DNA of 64,000 bases from Anaerolineae bacterium (GTDB lineage Bacteria > Chloroflexota > Anaerolineae > Aggregatilineales > J027), in contig WBUL01000013.1 in NCBI GenBank assembly GCA_008933735.1, forward strand, positions 58,921 through 122,920. Reading direction: 5' to 3'. Position numbers and translations under genes: made by a program. This document shows positions 35,029 to 44,587 of the stretch, in pieces; within the stretch, counting starts at the first letter, position 1, and the number at the start of each line of letters is the position of its first letter. Under the pieces are notes generated by a model. That model had not been told where the DNA came from. It saw only the letters and a list, made by a program, of their open reading frames with translations, and ran no database searches.

Positions 35029-37179
35029 ATGAAACGTCTACTAATAGTCCTTTTGGCGCTGACCCTTGTTGGGGTCGTGCCGACTTCCGCCCAGAATGTT
35101 TCCGAACCCGGCGTTTACCTCAGAATGCATCGTGTGAATGTCGAAATTGATAACCAGCTTGCCACGACCCGCGTTGAGCAGGTATTTGTCAATGAAGGTG
35201 AGCGCCCCGCCGAAGGAACCTATATTTTCCCGCTTCCAAGAGGGGCAACTGTTTCGGGTCTGGTGATGTATGTCGATGGCAAACCAATTCAGGCCAAAAT
35301 CCTGGATGCCGATGAGGCACGCGATATTTACGAAGAAATTGTCCGTCAGCTTCGTGACCCCGCCCTGCTGGAATACATCGGGCGAGACGCGATTCAGGCC
35401 AGCGTATTTCCGATTCAGCCGCACGATGAAATCAAAATTGAAATTGAATACAACCACATTTTGCCTGTTGAAAATGGGCTGGTACGCTATGTTTATCCCC
35501 TGCGAACTGATCAATTCAGTAAGTTCCCGGTGCAAAATCTGTCGGTGAACGTGGAAGTCACTTCCAACGACAAGATCAGCTCCGTCTATTCGCCTTCACA
35601 TCGCATCGCGCTCAGCCGTGAGGATGATTTTCATTTCCGGGCGGGCTACGAGGCGACACAGGTGCATGAGGTCAGCGATTTTGTGCTGTATTACGGGCTG
35701 GCTTCGGAAACCATCAATGTGAATCTGCTTACCTACCGCGAAAGCGCCAGCGAACCTGGCTTTTTCCTGCTGCTGGTGGCGCCGCCTATTGGCACAGAGG
35801 ATGTGCGTGTTGTTCCCAAAGATGTGATTATCGTGCTTGACCAGTCCGGCTCAATGTTTGGGGAAAAATGGGAACAGGCACGAGATGCGACCAAGTATGT
35901 GCTGGACAATCTGAACTCAGAAGACCGCTTTAATATCGTGGCTTTCAGTACGGGCTGGCGCATCTACAGCAATGACCTTGAGGGCCTGTCCGACGTGGAA
36001 GGCGCGAAGCAGTGGGTCAGCACCCTGGAGGCGATTGGCGGCACTGATATTGATGGGGGCTTGAAACAGGCTTTTTCAATGGCTGATCCTGACCGCCAGA
36101 CGGTGATTTTATTCCTGACCGATGGGGTGCCAACAGAGGGCGAAACCGATGTTGAAGACATCCTGGAAAATGCTGAAGCCAACGCACCAGACAAAATCCG
36201 CATTTTCACTTTTGGCGTAGGGGATGATGTGGATACCTTTCTCTTGGATCGACTAAACGAGATTTTCCGGGGGGCAGGCAGCTACGTCCGCCCAAATGAG
36301 CGGATTGATGAGGAAGTCTCTGTGCTGTATAACAAAATTTCCTCACCGGTCATGACAAATCTCGAATTAGAGGTTGATGGGGATGTGGTGCTGGAAGATA
36401 TGTATCCTGGTGAACCTCTGCCGGATTTGTTCCTCGGCTCCCAGTTGATTGTCGCCGGACGGTACAAGGGCGAAGGCGATGCCACAGTAACCCTCACGGG
36501 TGAAGTCAACGGTGAAAAACGCACGTTTGTCTATGATCGCCTTGAATTTCAGGACAATGCAGGTGGTGAGGCGTTGATACCACGCCTGTGGGCGACTCGC
36601 AAGATAGGAGCACTGATGAACAGCATTCGTCTGAACGGTGAAAATCCTGAACTGATCGACAGTATTGTGCGATTGAGTCTGCGCTACGGGATCATCACGC
36701 CGTATACCTCGTTCTTGATTGAGGAAGACGACATTTTTACTGAACAGGGTGTACAGAATGCCGCGACTCGTGCTGAAGAAGATTTCGGGACATTAAATGA
36801 AGGTTATGTTGGCGCGGACGCGGTCAGTGCTGCTGATGAGGCGGCGGAACTGGAAAAGTCTGAGGTCGCTGCGGCCCCCATGCAGTTTGCCACTGCCAGT
36901 CCTGGTGTCATCTCCGGCGGCGAGACGAATCTTGAATCTCAATCGGGGCAAAGTGGTGATGCGCTGCGGGTGGTTGGCGACAGAACCTTCGTCTGGCGTA
37001 ATGAAACCTGGATTGATACGACTTACGATGCTGATCTCATGACACCGACCGAAATCACTTTTCTGAGTGATGATTACTTCGCGCTGTTGGATGAACATCC
37101 TGAAATCGGGGTGTATCTCTCGTTGGGCGAGCATCTGATTTTCGTCATTGATGGGGAGGCCTACGAAATTAAACCCTGA
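35029..37179 (+). CDS. Secreted VIT / von Willebrand A domain protein
   Basis: 716 residues with a signal peptide ending near TSAQN. Residues about 20-135 are a VIT domain (RVEQVFVNEGERPAEGTYIFPLP and the following VSGLVMYVDG). Residues about 265-430 are a vWA domain with intact MIDAS: DQSGSM, a Thr in the GGTDIDGG loop, and LTDGVPTEGE. The remainder is an inter-alpha-trypsin-inhibitor-like beta region. Such proteins mediate metal-dependent adhesion outside the cell. It has its own Shine-Dalgarno but that site is buried in the upstream terminator. Confidence 0.88.
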   Translation: MKRLLIVLLALTLVGVVPTSAQNVSEPGVYLRMHRVNVEIDNQLATTRVEQVFVNEGERPAEGTYIFPLPRGATVSGLVMYVDGKPIQAKILDADEARDIYEEIVRQLRDPALLEYIGRDAIQASVFPIQPHDEIKIEIEYNHILPVENGLVRYVYPLRTDQFSKFPVQNLSVNVEVTSNDKISSVYSPSHRIALSREDDFHFRAGYEATQVHEVSDFVLYYGLASETINVNLLTYRESASEPGFFLLLVAPPIGTEDVRVVPKDVIIVLDQSGSMFGEKWEQARDATKYVLDNLNSEDRFNIVAFSTGWRIYSNDLEGLSDVEGAKQWVSTLEAIGGTDIDGGLKQAFSMADPDRQTVILFLTDGVPTEGETDVEDILENAEANAPDKIRIFTFGVGDDVDTFLLDRLNEIFRGAGSYVRPNERIDEEVSVLYNKISSPVMTNLELEVDGDVVLEDMYPGEPLPDLFLGSQLIVAGRYKGEGDATVTLTGEVNGEKRTFVYDRLEFQDNAGGEALIPRLWATRKIGALMNSIRLNGENPELIDSIVRLSLRYGIITPYTSFLIEEDDIFTEQGVQNAATRAEEDFGTLNEGYVGADAVSAADEAAELEKSEVAAAPMQFATASPGVISGGETNLESQSGQSGDALRVVGDRTFVWRNETWIDTTYDADLMTPTEITFLSDDYFALLDEHPEIGVYLSLGEHLIFVIDGEAYEIKP

Positions 37180-37224
37180 CCAGCCGAATGGAGTATACTC
37201 AAAACTAAAAGGGGGTGGTAACCC

Positions 37225-39717
37225 ATGAGTATCCTCCTCGGACGGTATCAAATCCTTGAAAAACTTGGCGAGGGCGGGATGGCCGAAGTCTATCGCGCCC
37301 TCCAATTGAACTTAGACCGCGAAGTGGCCATCAAGTTCATCAAACGGGACTTCACCGATGATATGTTTGCGGCCCGCTTTGAGCGTGAAGCCAAGGCGAT
37401 AGCTCGTCTCAGCCACCCCAACATCATTCAGGTTTACGACTTTGACCGCGCCGAAGATGGACGTTACTTCATGGTCATGGAACTGCTGAGCGGTAGTGAC
37501 CTTGCCAGCCTGCTTCGGCTGATGACCCAGCAGGAAAAGCGCCTGTCTCTGCAAGAAGTTATGGATGTCACACGGCGGGCGGCGGATGCACTGTTTTACG
37601 CCCATCAGCAAGGAATTGTGCACCGGGATGTCAAGCCGTCGAACATCTTTCTGACTGCGAACCAGCATGTCAAGGTTGTGGATTTTGGTGTCGCAAAGGT
37701 CATCAGCGAGGGGCAGTTGACGTACACCGGAATGACCATCGGCACGCCGCATTACTTCGCACCAGAACAGGGCTATGGGAAACCCGTTGACCATCGGGTG
37801 GACATTTATGCGCTCGGCGTGGTTTTTTATGAACTGCTCACCGGGCAGGTTCCCTATGACGCAGACTCAACCCTGTCGATCATCGCCCAGCACGCCAATG
37901 CTCCCATCCCCGACCCGCGTGAAATCCGTCCCGATTTGCCTTATCATGTGCGGGATATTGTGCGGAAGGCAATGGCAAAAAATCCCGATGACCGTTACCA
38001 GACCATGCAGATATTGATGACTGATCTGGATCGTTTGGCCCGTGAGTCCGGGCCGACTCTGATCGTTGAAGATAACGAGGCTACCAGGATTGAATCCGGG
38101 CCCGTCATAGCGCGAACACAGAAACGTACAGGTCTTATCGCGATTCTGGCGGCGGTGCTTGTTGTTACCGCGGTGGCAGCATTTCTGCTGCTCACGGCGG
38201 ATTCGGACTCTGAAGAGGAAGAAGCCGGTGAGAAAGAACCCACCGCTATCGAATTAGGGTTTGCTCCGGCAGCCGAAAATGAATACCTTGTGCTGGTTGC
38301 CAATGTCAAAGGCGATGAAGCCGCTGGTGTCAATGTCACACGCTACCTTTCAAATGCACTCGGAACCGGTGATCTGGCCGTGCTGCTGGGCAATCGATTT
38401 CGCCTGGAAAATGTGGCACAGGAAATTGATTCCCGTGAAGATGCTGCCGCACTTGCCGAACAGGCAAATGCGACCCTGATTGTCTGGGGAGTGATGGATG
38501 CCGCCGCTCTGGAAGTCACCATCCAGGCAAATGGCTACCCGGAAGGCGCCGTTGACCGTGCCGGATTCACCCTGCCCAGAGACGAAAATTTCGCTGCACG
38601 GTTGGTGGACAGTGTACCTGCTGGTGTGTCCATATATTCACAAATCATGATGCTTAATCGCATGATGCAGCAGGGTGATGGGGTCGTGATGGTGGGACTT
38701 CTGCTCAATTGGTCTGAGGAGACGGTGAATCTTGGAGAGAAAATTGTCCCCAGCACCCCGCTTGACGGTTACCTTCTGGAAATCACCCAGGCTTTTGTGG
38801 CAAAAGAATATGAACAGGCAGACGCAGCAACGACCAATGCGCTGGCAATTGCTCCCAACGACATCACCCTCTATAACTGGCGGTACGTTATTAATGGCAT
38901 GTTTTTGAGAAGGAACGAACGTGCCCAGGCAGATATTCAAAAGCTGTATGAATTAATGCCGGATAACCCAATGCCCGTGTTTGACGACATGCTGCTGGCC
39001 TACATTAATAGTAATCATGAGGAAGTGCTGCGGATTACGGCTGATGTGCCGTGGGATAATACGAATCAGATTAATTTCATTACTCTGCTCTACCGGATTA
39101 TGGCGATTTACTCGCTGGGAGATTTTGAAACTGCCCTGGAAGAAACCAACCGCTGGATTTCCTTAACGGAAGGAATGGACATCCGTCAGACGATTATCAG
39201 CATGGAACCTATGCGTGCGCTGATCTATGAGACACTTGGAGATGAAAAAGCCGCCGAAGCCGATAAGGTTTTTACCCGCGGCAATCGCGGGCTGGATATG
39301 ACAACGCAGAGTTTGAATCTCTTTCCCCCGGACAGTATTCCGCCCGTTTTGATGTTATTTGGTGGTTATCTGAATGAGGTCAATAACAATACAACTTTCG
39401 CTGCGTTCGCATATCAGGCAGGCTTGAATGCTGCTCCTGATGATTATCTCCTCAACTGGCGATTGGCGGTGTTGTCTGAGCAGCAGGGTAATGACGCAAT
39501 GGCTTACCAGCACTATATTGCTGCCCTGGAAAGTGCACCGGTTCCCTTCCCCATTGCATCCTATCAACTGGCACTCTTAAGCCAGGAATATGATACTGAA
39601 ACGGACTCCTGTGAGCTGCTGGCACAGGCCGAGGAGGATGCAAATACGAACCTGAATTTATATGAGGTGCTGCTGGAAAAAATCAGCACCGCCCAGAGCG
39701 ATTTTCAATGCGAGTAG
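37225..39717 (+). CDS. PknB-type transmembrane Ser/Thr protein kinase with C-terminal TPR-like sensor
   Basis: 830 residues; AAAGGGGGTGG precedes the ATG. The kinase domain (residues 7-265) is complete: LGEGGMAEVYRA, the VAIKFI Lys, HRDVKPSNI, VVDFGVAK (DFG) and GTPHYFAPEQ. A membrane helix lies about 303-322, then an acidic stretch, then an extracellular part of about 480 residues with TPR-like helices in its second half (EQADAATTNALAIAPNDITLYNW). There are no PASTA repeats. TATACT lies 27 bp upstream of the start, with no clear -35. Confidence 0.92.
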   Translation: MSILLGRYQILEKLGEGGMAEVYRALQLNLDREVAIKFIKRDFTDDMFAARFEREAKAIARLSHPNIIQVYDFDRAEDGRYFMVMELLSGSDLASLLRLMTQQEKRLSLQEVMDVTRRAADALFYAHQQGIVHRDVKPSNIFLTANQHVKVVDFGVAKVISEGQLTYTGMTIGTPHYFAPEQGYGKPVDHRVDIYALGVVFYELLTGQVPYDADSTLSIIAQHANAPIPDPREIRPDLPYHVRDIVRKAMAKNPDDRYQTMQILMTDLDRLARESGPTLIVEDNEATRIESGPVIARTQKRTGLIAILAAVLVVTAVAAFLLLTADSDSEEEEAGEKEPTAIELGFAPAAENEYLVLVANVKGDEAAGVNVTRYLSNALGTGDLAVLLGNRFRLENVAQEIDSREDAAALAEQANATLIVWGVMDAAALEVTIQANGYPEGAVDRAGFTLPRDENFAARLVDSVPAGVSIYSQIMMLNRMMQQGDGVVMVGLLLNWSEETVNLGEKIVPSTPLDGYLLEITQAFVAKEYEQADAATTNALAIAPNDITLYNWRYVINGMFLRRNERAQADIQKLYELMPDNPMPVFDDMLLAYINSNHEEVLRITADVPWDNTNQINFITLLYRIMAIYSLGDFETALEETNRWISLTEGMDIRQTIISMEPMRALIYETLGDEKAAEADKVFTRGNRGLDMTTQSLNLFPPDSIPPVLMLFGGYLNEVNNNTTFAAFAYQAGLNAAPDDYLLNWRLAVLSEQQGNDAMAYQHYIAALESAPVPFPIASYQLALLSQEYDTETDSCELLAQAEEDANTNLNLYEVLLEKISTAQSDFQCE

Positions 39718-39742
39718 ATGTGAACATGCGAACATTCGGAAT

Positions 39743-40228
39743 ATGAGTATGTACCTGATTGACGGCCACAATCTGATCGCTCAGATGCCGGATATTGACC
39801 TGGCAGACCCGGATGATGAAATGAAACTGGTGTTAAAGTTACGCAGTTTTGCGGCTCGATCAGCCAAAAACATCCGAATGACTGTTGTTTTTGATACCGG
39901 AATTCCGGGCGGTATTGAAAAAAGTCTCTCTAACAGCAGGGTTACCGCCCGATTTGCTGCCGCTGAACACTCTTCCGCTGATAATGTCCTTCGCAGTTTG
40001 ATTGAAAAAGCAGCTAATCCTGCTGCATATACGCTGGTATCCTCTGACCAGGAACTGGCTGAAATTGCCCGCCAGAAAAAAATGTCCGTTCTCTCTGCAC
40101 AGGAATTTATCACTCAGATGCACGCGCCCGCCCAGAAACAGCAAAGACTCTCTGAAGAGAAAAAAGACAACCCCAGCCTGTCTAAAGCTGAGCTTGATGA
40201 ATGGCTCAAGATTTTTAGTGAGGACTAA
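39743..40228 (+). CDS. NYN-domain (YacP-like) RNase/RNA-binding protein
   Basis: 161 residues from ATG 39743. The open frame runs upstream into the kinase gene, but that part has no start signal. YLIDGHNLI holds the first catalytic Asp of NYN/PIN-like nucleases, VVFDTGIPGG a second, and LVSSDQELAEIA the third, as in YacP (Rae1) proteins that cut mRNA in ribosomes. The family match is good; the ribosome link is established knowledge for B. subtilis Rae1 only. It overlaps the convergent gene by 4 nt. Confidence 0.75.
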   Translation: MSMYLIDGHNLIAQMPDIDLADPDDEMKLVLKLRSFAARSAKNIRMTVVFDTGIPGGIEKSLSNSRVTARFAAAEHSSADNVLRSLIEKAANPAAYTLVSSDQELAEIARQKKMSVLSAQEFITQMHAPAQKQQRLSEEKKDNPSLSKAELDEWLKIFSED

Positions 40229-41622
40229 TCGCCCAGGAGATACTGCTCCACCAGATAACGCATGTTATTTTCGCTCATCGGGCCGCGTGCTACCGAGACG
40301 ATTATTCCATCTGGCCCCACAACGAAGGTGGTTGGGAAGGCGCTCACATTGAACAGTTCATGCAGGGTACCGTCGTCCAACACCACCGGCACATCCAATC
40401 CACTGGATGCAAAGTAGCGCTCAATGGCATCGGGTGAGTCAATTGCGTTAATTGCCAGTACGACCATACCTTCATTTCTGTACTCACTGTAAACGGCCTG
40501 CACATGAGGCCATTCTTCCTGGCAGTAGGGACAGTTCACGAACCAGAAATGTACAAAAACAAGCTGCCCTGCATAGTCTGCCAGCGCAAACGTGCTGCCA
40601 TCCGTGATGCTTCCCTCAAAATCGGGAGCGCGATAGCCAGTTCGCAGACCGACCGGGGCAGCGTCGGCGGTAGGCGGCGAGATTTGTACGCTGGCAACCA
40701 TGGCTTCAACCAGGGCATCATGCGCTGGCGTCCAGGTGCCGAGCGGGGCACGCGCCACCAGATTCGCCGTGCCAAAATCAGGATTTTCTACATTGATGGC
40801 GACCCCTGTATGGGTAAAACTTTCAAATTGCACCCGCGTTGCGCTGAGTCCACCTAAGTATCCCGATTCTGCGGTGTTCTGGTCTACCTGGGTCGCGTAC
40901 ATGATGCCAAGGGACTGCAATACAAATACAGGCTCACCGTTGCCGACCAGGTCAGCTCGCAAGCCCGCCTGAAACCAGACTTCCATGCCCTCAAATACGC
41001 CATCGGCGGGAGCTTTCCACTGCACAAAACTGCTGAAACCACTTTCTTCCCAGCCCTGCGGGGCGCGAATCGAAGCTGACCAACCGCGCGGCGTTACAGC
41101 GATCTGCGGCAGTATGACGATGCTGGCCTGTACCTCATCCACAAAAGGGCTATCCCATGAACTTTTGTCTCCTACAGCCACGAATCGTATCCACTGGTCA
41201 TTGAAGTTCGTGATCACCAGGCGAATCTGGCGGCTGTCGATTTGTCCGTCAAACTGTGTCCCGGTCATGCCCGTGAGATGGACGGGAGCTGCGTCCACTG
41301 TGATACCTCCGAAGCCGTAGGTTTTTAAAGTGCTCTGCAACAGGCTGTTAAGTTCACCATCCGGGATAGTATCCACGTACAGGTGGAAAAGAGGTTCTCC
41401 CTCGGCCTGCCAATCGGCGGCACGCCCCGCATCCGAAGCTGCAATCAGCAGTACACGGGTATCACTGGATTCGGTGGAAAGATACCAGCCTTCCGGTACG
41501 CGCATAGAAATCAGGCCGTCATCACTGGACAGGAGTTGCTTCAGGTCGGATGCCGATCGGGTCATGGGGGCAAAAATGAATAGCGGAACCACCAAGAGAA
41601 GACTCAACATCAACCGCCGCAT
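40225..41622 (-). CDS. Secreted protein with C-terminal TlpA/thioredoxin domain
   Basis: 465 residues from ATG 41622, chosen because AGGTGG sits 8 nt upstream; a GTG at 41634 is the alternative. A signal peptide is followed by two similar modules, one near the N-terminus and one about residues 160-310 (WYLSTESS and GWSASIRAPQGWEES). Residues about 330-465 form a TlpA-like thioredoxin fold with active site FVNCPYCQEEWP and the cis-Pro in VSAFPTTFVVG. It probably reduces extracytoplasmic disulfides; the partner is unknown. Confidence 0.85.
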   Translation of the reverse strand: MRRLMLSLLLVVPLFIFAPMTRSASDLKQLLSSDDGLISMRVPEGWYLSTESSDTRVLLIAASDAGRAADWQAEGEPLFHLYVDTIPDGELNSLLQSTLKTYGFGGITVDAAPVHLTGMTGTQFDGQIDSRQIRLVITNFNDQWIRFVAVGDKSSWDSPFVDEVQASIVILPQIAVTPRGWSASIRAPQGWEESGFSSFVQWKAPADGVFEGMEVWFQAGLRADLVGNGEPVFVLQSLGIMYATQVDQNTAESGYLGGLSATRVQFESFTHTGVAINVENPDFGTANLVARAPLGTWTPAHDALVEAMVASVQISPPTADAAPVGLRTGYRAPDFEGSITDGSTFALADYAGQLVFVHFWFVNCPYCQEEWPHVQAVYSEYRNEGMVVLAINAIDSPDAIERYFASSGLDVPVVLDDGTLHELFNVSAFPTTFVVGPDGIIVSVARGPMSENNMRYLVEQYLLGD

Positions 41623-41767
41623 TTTCTCAACCACCTTTTAAACTCATGATTCTATTCTAGCATCATTGAAGGGGGCGATTGTCTTTGACCACGAAAAACA
41701 TGAGCGATTGCACTAAACATGGCTGCTGTGATCGTGTAATCTGGAGAAAAAGAGGAGATTAGTAAAA

Positions 41768-42253
41768 ATGCTGTCGCATGTGCTAGTTCCCCTGGATGAA
41801 TCTGCCCTGGCAGAAACCGCGCTGCCCTATGCGCTGAAAATTGTGAAACCGGATGGCAAAATCACCCTCCTGTCAGTCATTGATGTGTCTGAATTTGTGA
41901 CTCCCGCCCTGTATCCAAGCGCGATTGGCCCTGGCCCGGTGCCGATGGCCGGGTTTGAAGAAGAAATTGAATCCATGCGTACCCGCCGCACCGATCATCT
42001 CAAATCTTACTTGCAGCATGTGTCGGCGGATATGAAACGTGAAGGGTTACAGATTGATATTTTGACTAAATCCGGGCGACCCTCCGAAACCATTGTCGAA
42101 TCAGCCAACAAACTGGGCGTTGACGCTATAGTCATGTCCACACATGGACGTTCCGGGCTGAGTTTGCTGCTTCTAGGGAGTGTGACCCACAAGGTACTGA
42201 GCACGGCGGGTTGTCCGGTTTTTGTCATCCCGGCCAAAAAAGAAGACAAATGA
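41768..42253 (+). CDS. Universal stress protein (UspA family)
   Basis: 161 residues, AGAGGAGATT upstream. The ATP-binding motif G-x2-G-x9-GS is seen in THGRSGLSLLLLGSVTHKVL, with the N-terminal VPLDESALAETALPYAL. This is the ATP-binding UspA subgroup. UspA proteins are induced by starvation and redox stress. A putative promoter for the next gene overlaps the stop codon. Confidence 0.92.
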   Translation: MLSHVLVPLDESALAETALPYALKIVKPDGKITLLSVIDVSEFVTPALYPSAIGPGPVPMAGFEEEIESMRTRRTDHLKSYLQHVSADMKREGLQIDILTKSGRPSETIVESANKLGVDAIVMSTHGRSGLSLLLLGSVTHKVLSTAGCPVFVIPAKKEDK

Positions 42254-42262
42254 TGGTACAAT
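42254..42262 (+). promoter_or_regulatory. Extended -10 promoter for the SH3b lipoprotein gene
   Basis: TGGTACAAT forms an extended -10 (TGn plus TACAAT) ending 33 bp before the start codon. It overlaps the end of uspA, and no -35 match is needed for this class. A similar CTACAATGG occurs upstream of the type-3 repeat protein at 3646-3654. Confidence 0.4.
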
Positions 42263-42295
42263 GGCCTCGCTTTCACTACCAAAGGGTTGTTTTGA

Positions 42296-43714
42296 ATGCG
42301 AAGGCTGATTTTTATCCTGTTGGTATTAGTGCTGGCGGCCTGTCGTGAGGAGACCACGCAGCCAGAGGTAAAAATTTCTCCTGCCGCGCCGCGCCTGCGT
42401 GTGATCGTGAGTGAGGCGCGTGTTTTTACGCATCCCTCCCGTGATGCCGAGGTGCTTTTCCGCCTGATTGAAGGGGACGAGGTGCCCGTTTTTGCCCGTA
42501 CCGAGGCGGATCTTATTGGCGTTACCTGGTATCAGGTTGGGCAGGGTGACCAGTTTGGCTGGATTGCCGGGTCGCAGGTTGAAGTGATAGGGGAAATCAG
42601 TCTGCTGCGTGTGGTCGCTTTTGACCAGAATACGCCTCCCCCCATTGTTCTCAGCCCTACCCCGGTGTTGACCTTGACCGCGACCACATCCCCCCTAGAT
42701 GATCCGATTCTGCGGGTAAGTGTCCCTGTAGCCGTAGTTTTTCTGAATCCGCAGCGGGAGTCAGCCGAGGTAACCCGACTGGTGCAGGGGGAAACAGCGG
42801 ATATTCTGGGCAAAACCGAGGCGCAGGATGATGTTTTTTACCTGATAGGCCGCAGTGGAACAGTGTTGGGATGGATTCTGGAGTCGCAGGTCGCCGCAGA
42901 AGGCAATCTTGCTGATGTGCCGATCTTTAGCCTCGACGAAGCTCTGGCGGCAGTGCTTCCAACACAGGCATTGGTTTTGCAACCATCCCTGGCACCCTCG
43001 GTCGAGCCGTCACGTACCCCAACCAGCATACCAAGCGATACGGTTGAGCCGACAGCCACACAGCGATTGCAGTCTCCTTCTCCAAGCCCTAATTTAGCGG
43101 GAACAGCCCAGGCTGCGCCAACTGCAACGGATATTCCGCAGACGATGGCCGTTGAAACTGCTGCCGTTGAAGCATCAGCGACCCCTGAACCGCAGATTGA
43201 GCGGGGTGTGCCGCCACCTTTCAGGATTACGCTCCCGCCTGGCTGGGGTGAAGCCCATGTGTTTGTGCCCATTAGCAGCGAATATTTGCAGGGAACACTG
43301 CCTGTATCGCTGTATCAGGGACAGTTAGAAGGGGACACGTTTGGGTTTATCTGGGTGGTGTGGAGTTTCCCGACACTGGTTGATCTGGGAAGCGGCGAAT
43401 TAAGTTTATATGCCGACGGGTTGCAGCTTTTGCGCGGGGTTGTTTTTGACTCGGCAGCCTGTACTATCAGTCTGGGCAGCGAACGCCGCCAGCAGAAGGT
43501 TGGCGAATATGACGGGGTGGGGACAATCTACTCAGTCACGGACTGTCCTGACTCCAATGATACCGCTGGCTTCTTCGTCGTGCTGAGCGTTGAAGGCGAG
43601 AATTTCGCCTTCTTTACCGGTGTTGAACCGCTCACGGCAACGGATAGCGGTTTACCGCAGATCCAGGCTATTCTGGACAGCATCCAGTTTGAAATTCAGG
43701 ATACCAGCGATTGA
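42296..43714 (+). CDS. Lipoprotein with two SH3b domains and Ser/Thr/Pro linker
   Basis: 472 residues. Lipobox LAAC places Cys at about residue 16. SH3b-like modules span about residues 28-105 (VFTHPSRDAEVLFRLIEGDEV...GWIAGSQVEVIG) and 130-205 (VFLNPQRESAEVTRLVQGET...GWILESQV). A low-complexity Thr/Pro/Ser/Ala linker covers about 215-300. The C-terminal 170 residues form an unrecognised beta-rich domain with two Cys that may pair. It is likely exposed at the wall, and is translationally coupled (TTGA) to the LytM peptidase that follows. Confidence 0.8.
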   Translation: MRRLIFILLVLVLAACREETTQPEVKISPAAPRLRVIVSEARVFTHPSRDAEVLFRLIEGDEVPVFARTEADLIGVTWYQVGQGDQFGWIAGSQVEVIGEISLLRVVAFDQNTPPPIVLSPTPVLTLTATTSPLDDPILRVSVPVAVVFLNPQRESAEVTRLVQGETADILGKTEAQDDVFYLIGRSGTVLGWILESQVAAEGNLADVPIFSLDEALAAVLPTQALVLQPSLAPSVEPSRTPTSIPSDTVEPTATQRLQSPSPSPNLAGTAQAAPTATDIPQTMAVETAAVEASATPEPQIERGVPPPFRITLPPGWGEAHVFVPISSEYLQGTLPVSLYQGQLEGDTFGFIWVVWSFPTLVDLGSGELSLYADGLQLLRGVVFDSAACTISLGSERRQQKVGEYDGVGTIYSVTDCPDSNDTAGFFVVLSVEGENFAFFTGVEPLTATDSGLPQIQAILDSIQFEIQDTSD

Positions 43715-44568
43715 AAAAGTGGATGTTTCTGATTTTCAGCCTTGCTTCTCTGTTTTCAGGCACTGTCCAGGCATCGGATGCACAGGTTGAAATCGGCTTT
43801 CGGCGGCTGGCACAGGGAAATATTGGCATGATCACCGTTGTCGGCGAAGATATAGTGAAGGTACGAGCCGCTTTTTTGGACAACCAGTATCTTTTTCCTC
43901 CTAATGATGATGGGGAATTTGTCGGATTCATTGGGGTTCCAATGGCGTCAGAACCGGGTTTCCATCGCCTGTCCATTCTGATATTTTATAACGATGGTTC
44001 TCAGGAGTATGTCTGGGAAAACATTCAGGTTTTACGCACCCGGTTTTTACGCACCTCGATCAGCCTGCCTGCTGATTTAAAAGGGCTGCTGGATGAAGAT
44101 GTGATTTACGAGGAATTAGCGCTGTTGGATGCGAAAATCAAACCCCTCAGCGACGGGGCAAATTGGCTGCAAACGGGTCTGGTGCCACCATTCACAAAAA
44201 TACCCAGTGACAGCTTCGGCACCATCCGCTTTTTCAATGGGGACATTATGCAGCGCCATACAGGGATAGATTATTCGATCTCTGTCGGTACTCCTGTAGC
44301 TGCTGCTGCTGATGGGGTGGTCGTTTTGTCCCAATCGCTGCCAATTCGCGGCGAGTATGTGTTGGTGGATCATGGGTCAGGGCTGTATAGTGGTTATGCA
44401 CACCTGTCCGAGCGATTGGTTGAGGTAGGAGATATGGTTCAGGCAGGTGATGTTCTTGGCAGCACGGGCAATACCGGGCGCAGCACTGGGCCGCATCTGC
44501 ACTGGGAAACCGCGCTGGGTGGGGTCTGGGTCAACCCGTTGGAATTGACCGCGCTGCTTGCACGTTAG
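43711..44568 (+). CDS. M23 (LytM-type) endopeptidase, intact zinc site
   Basis: 285 residues from a TTG overlapping the preceding stop. There is a signal peptide, an N-terminal beta domain, and a LytM domain at about residues 175-285. It has HTGIDYS (HxxxD), SGYAHLSE and GPHLHWE (HxH), so all zinc ligands and the catalytic His are present, unlike the M23-like gene at 5.6 kb. It probably cleaves peptidoglycan peptides. Coupling to an SH3b lipoprotein suggests the pair works together at the wall. Confidence 0.9.
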   Translation: MKKWMFLIFSLASLFSGTVQASDAQVEIGFRRLAQGNIGMITVVGEDIVKVRAAFLDNQYLFPPNDDGEFVGFIGVPMASEPGFHRLSILIFYNDGSQEYVWENIQVLRTRFLRTSISLPADLKGLLDEDVIYEELALLDAKIKPLSDGANWLQTGLVPPFTKIPSDSFGTIRFFNGDIMQRHTGIDYSISVGTPVAAAADGVVVLSQSLPIRGEYVLVDHGSGLYSGYAHLSERLVEVGDMVQAGDVLGSTGNTGRSTGPHLHWETALGGVWVNPLELTALLAR

Positions 44569-44587
44569 ACAAAAACAGGGTGCTGTA

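Noticed and set aside
39662..40228. 188-residue form of the NYN protein
   Set aside because: The extra 27 residues overlap the kinase gene and the family core begins at MYLIDGHN.
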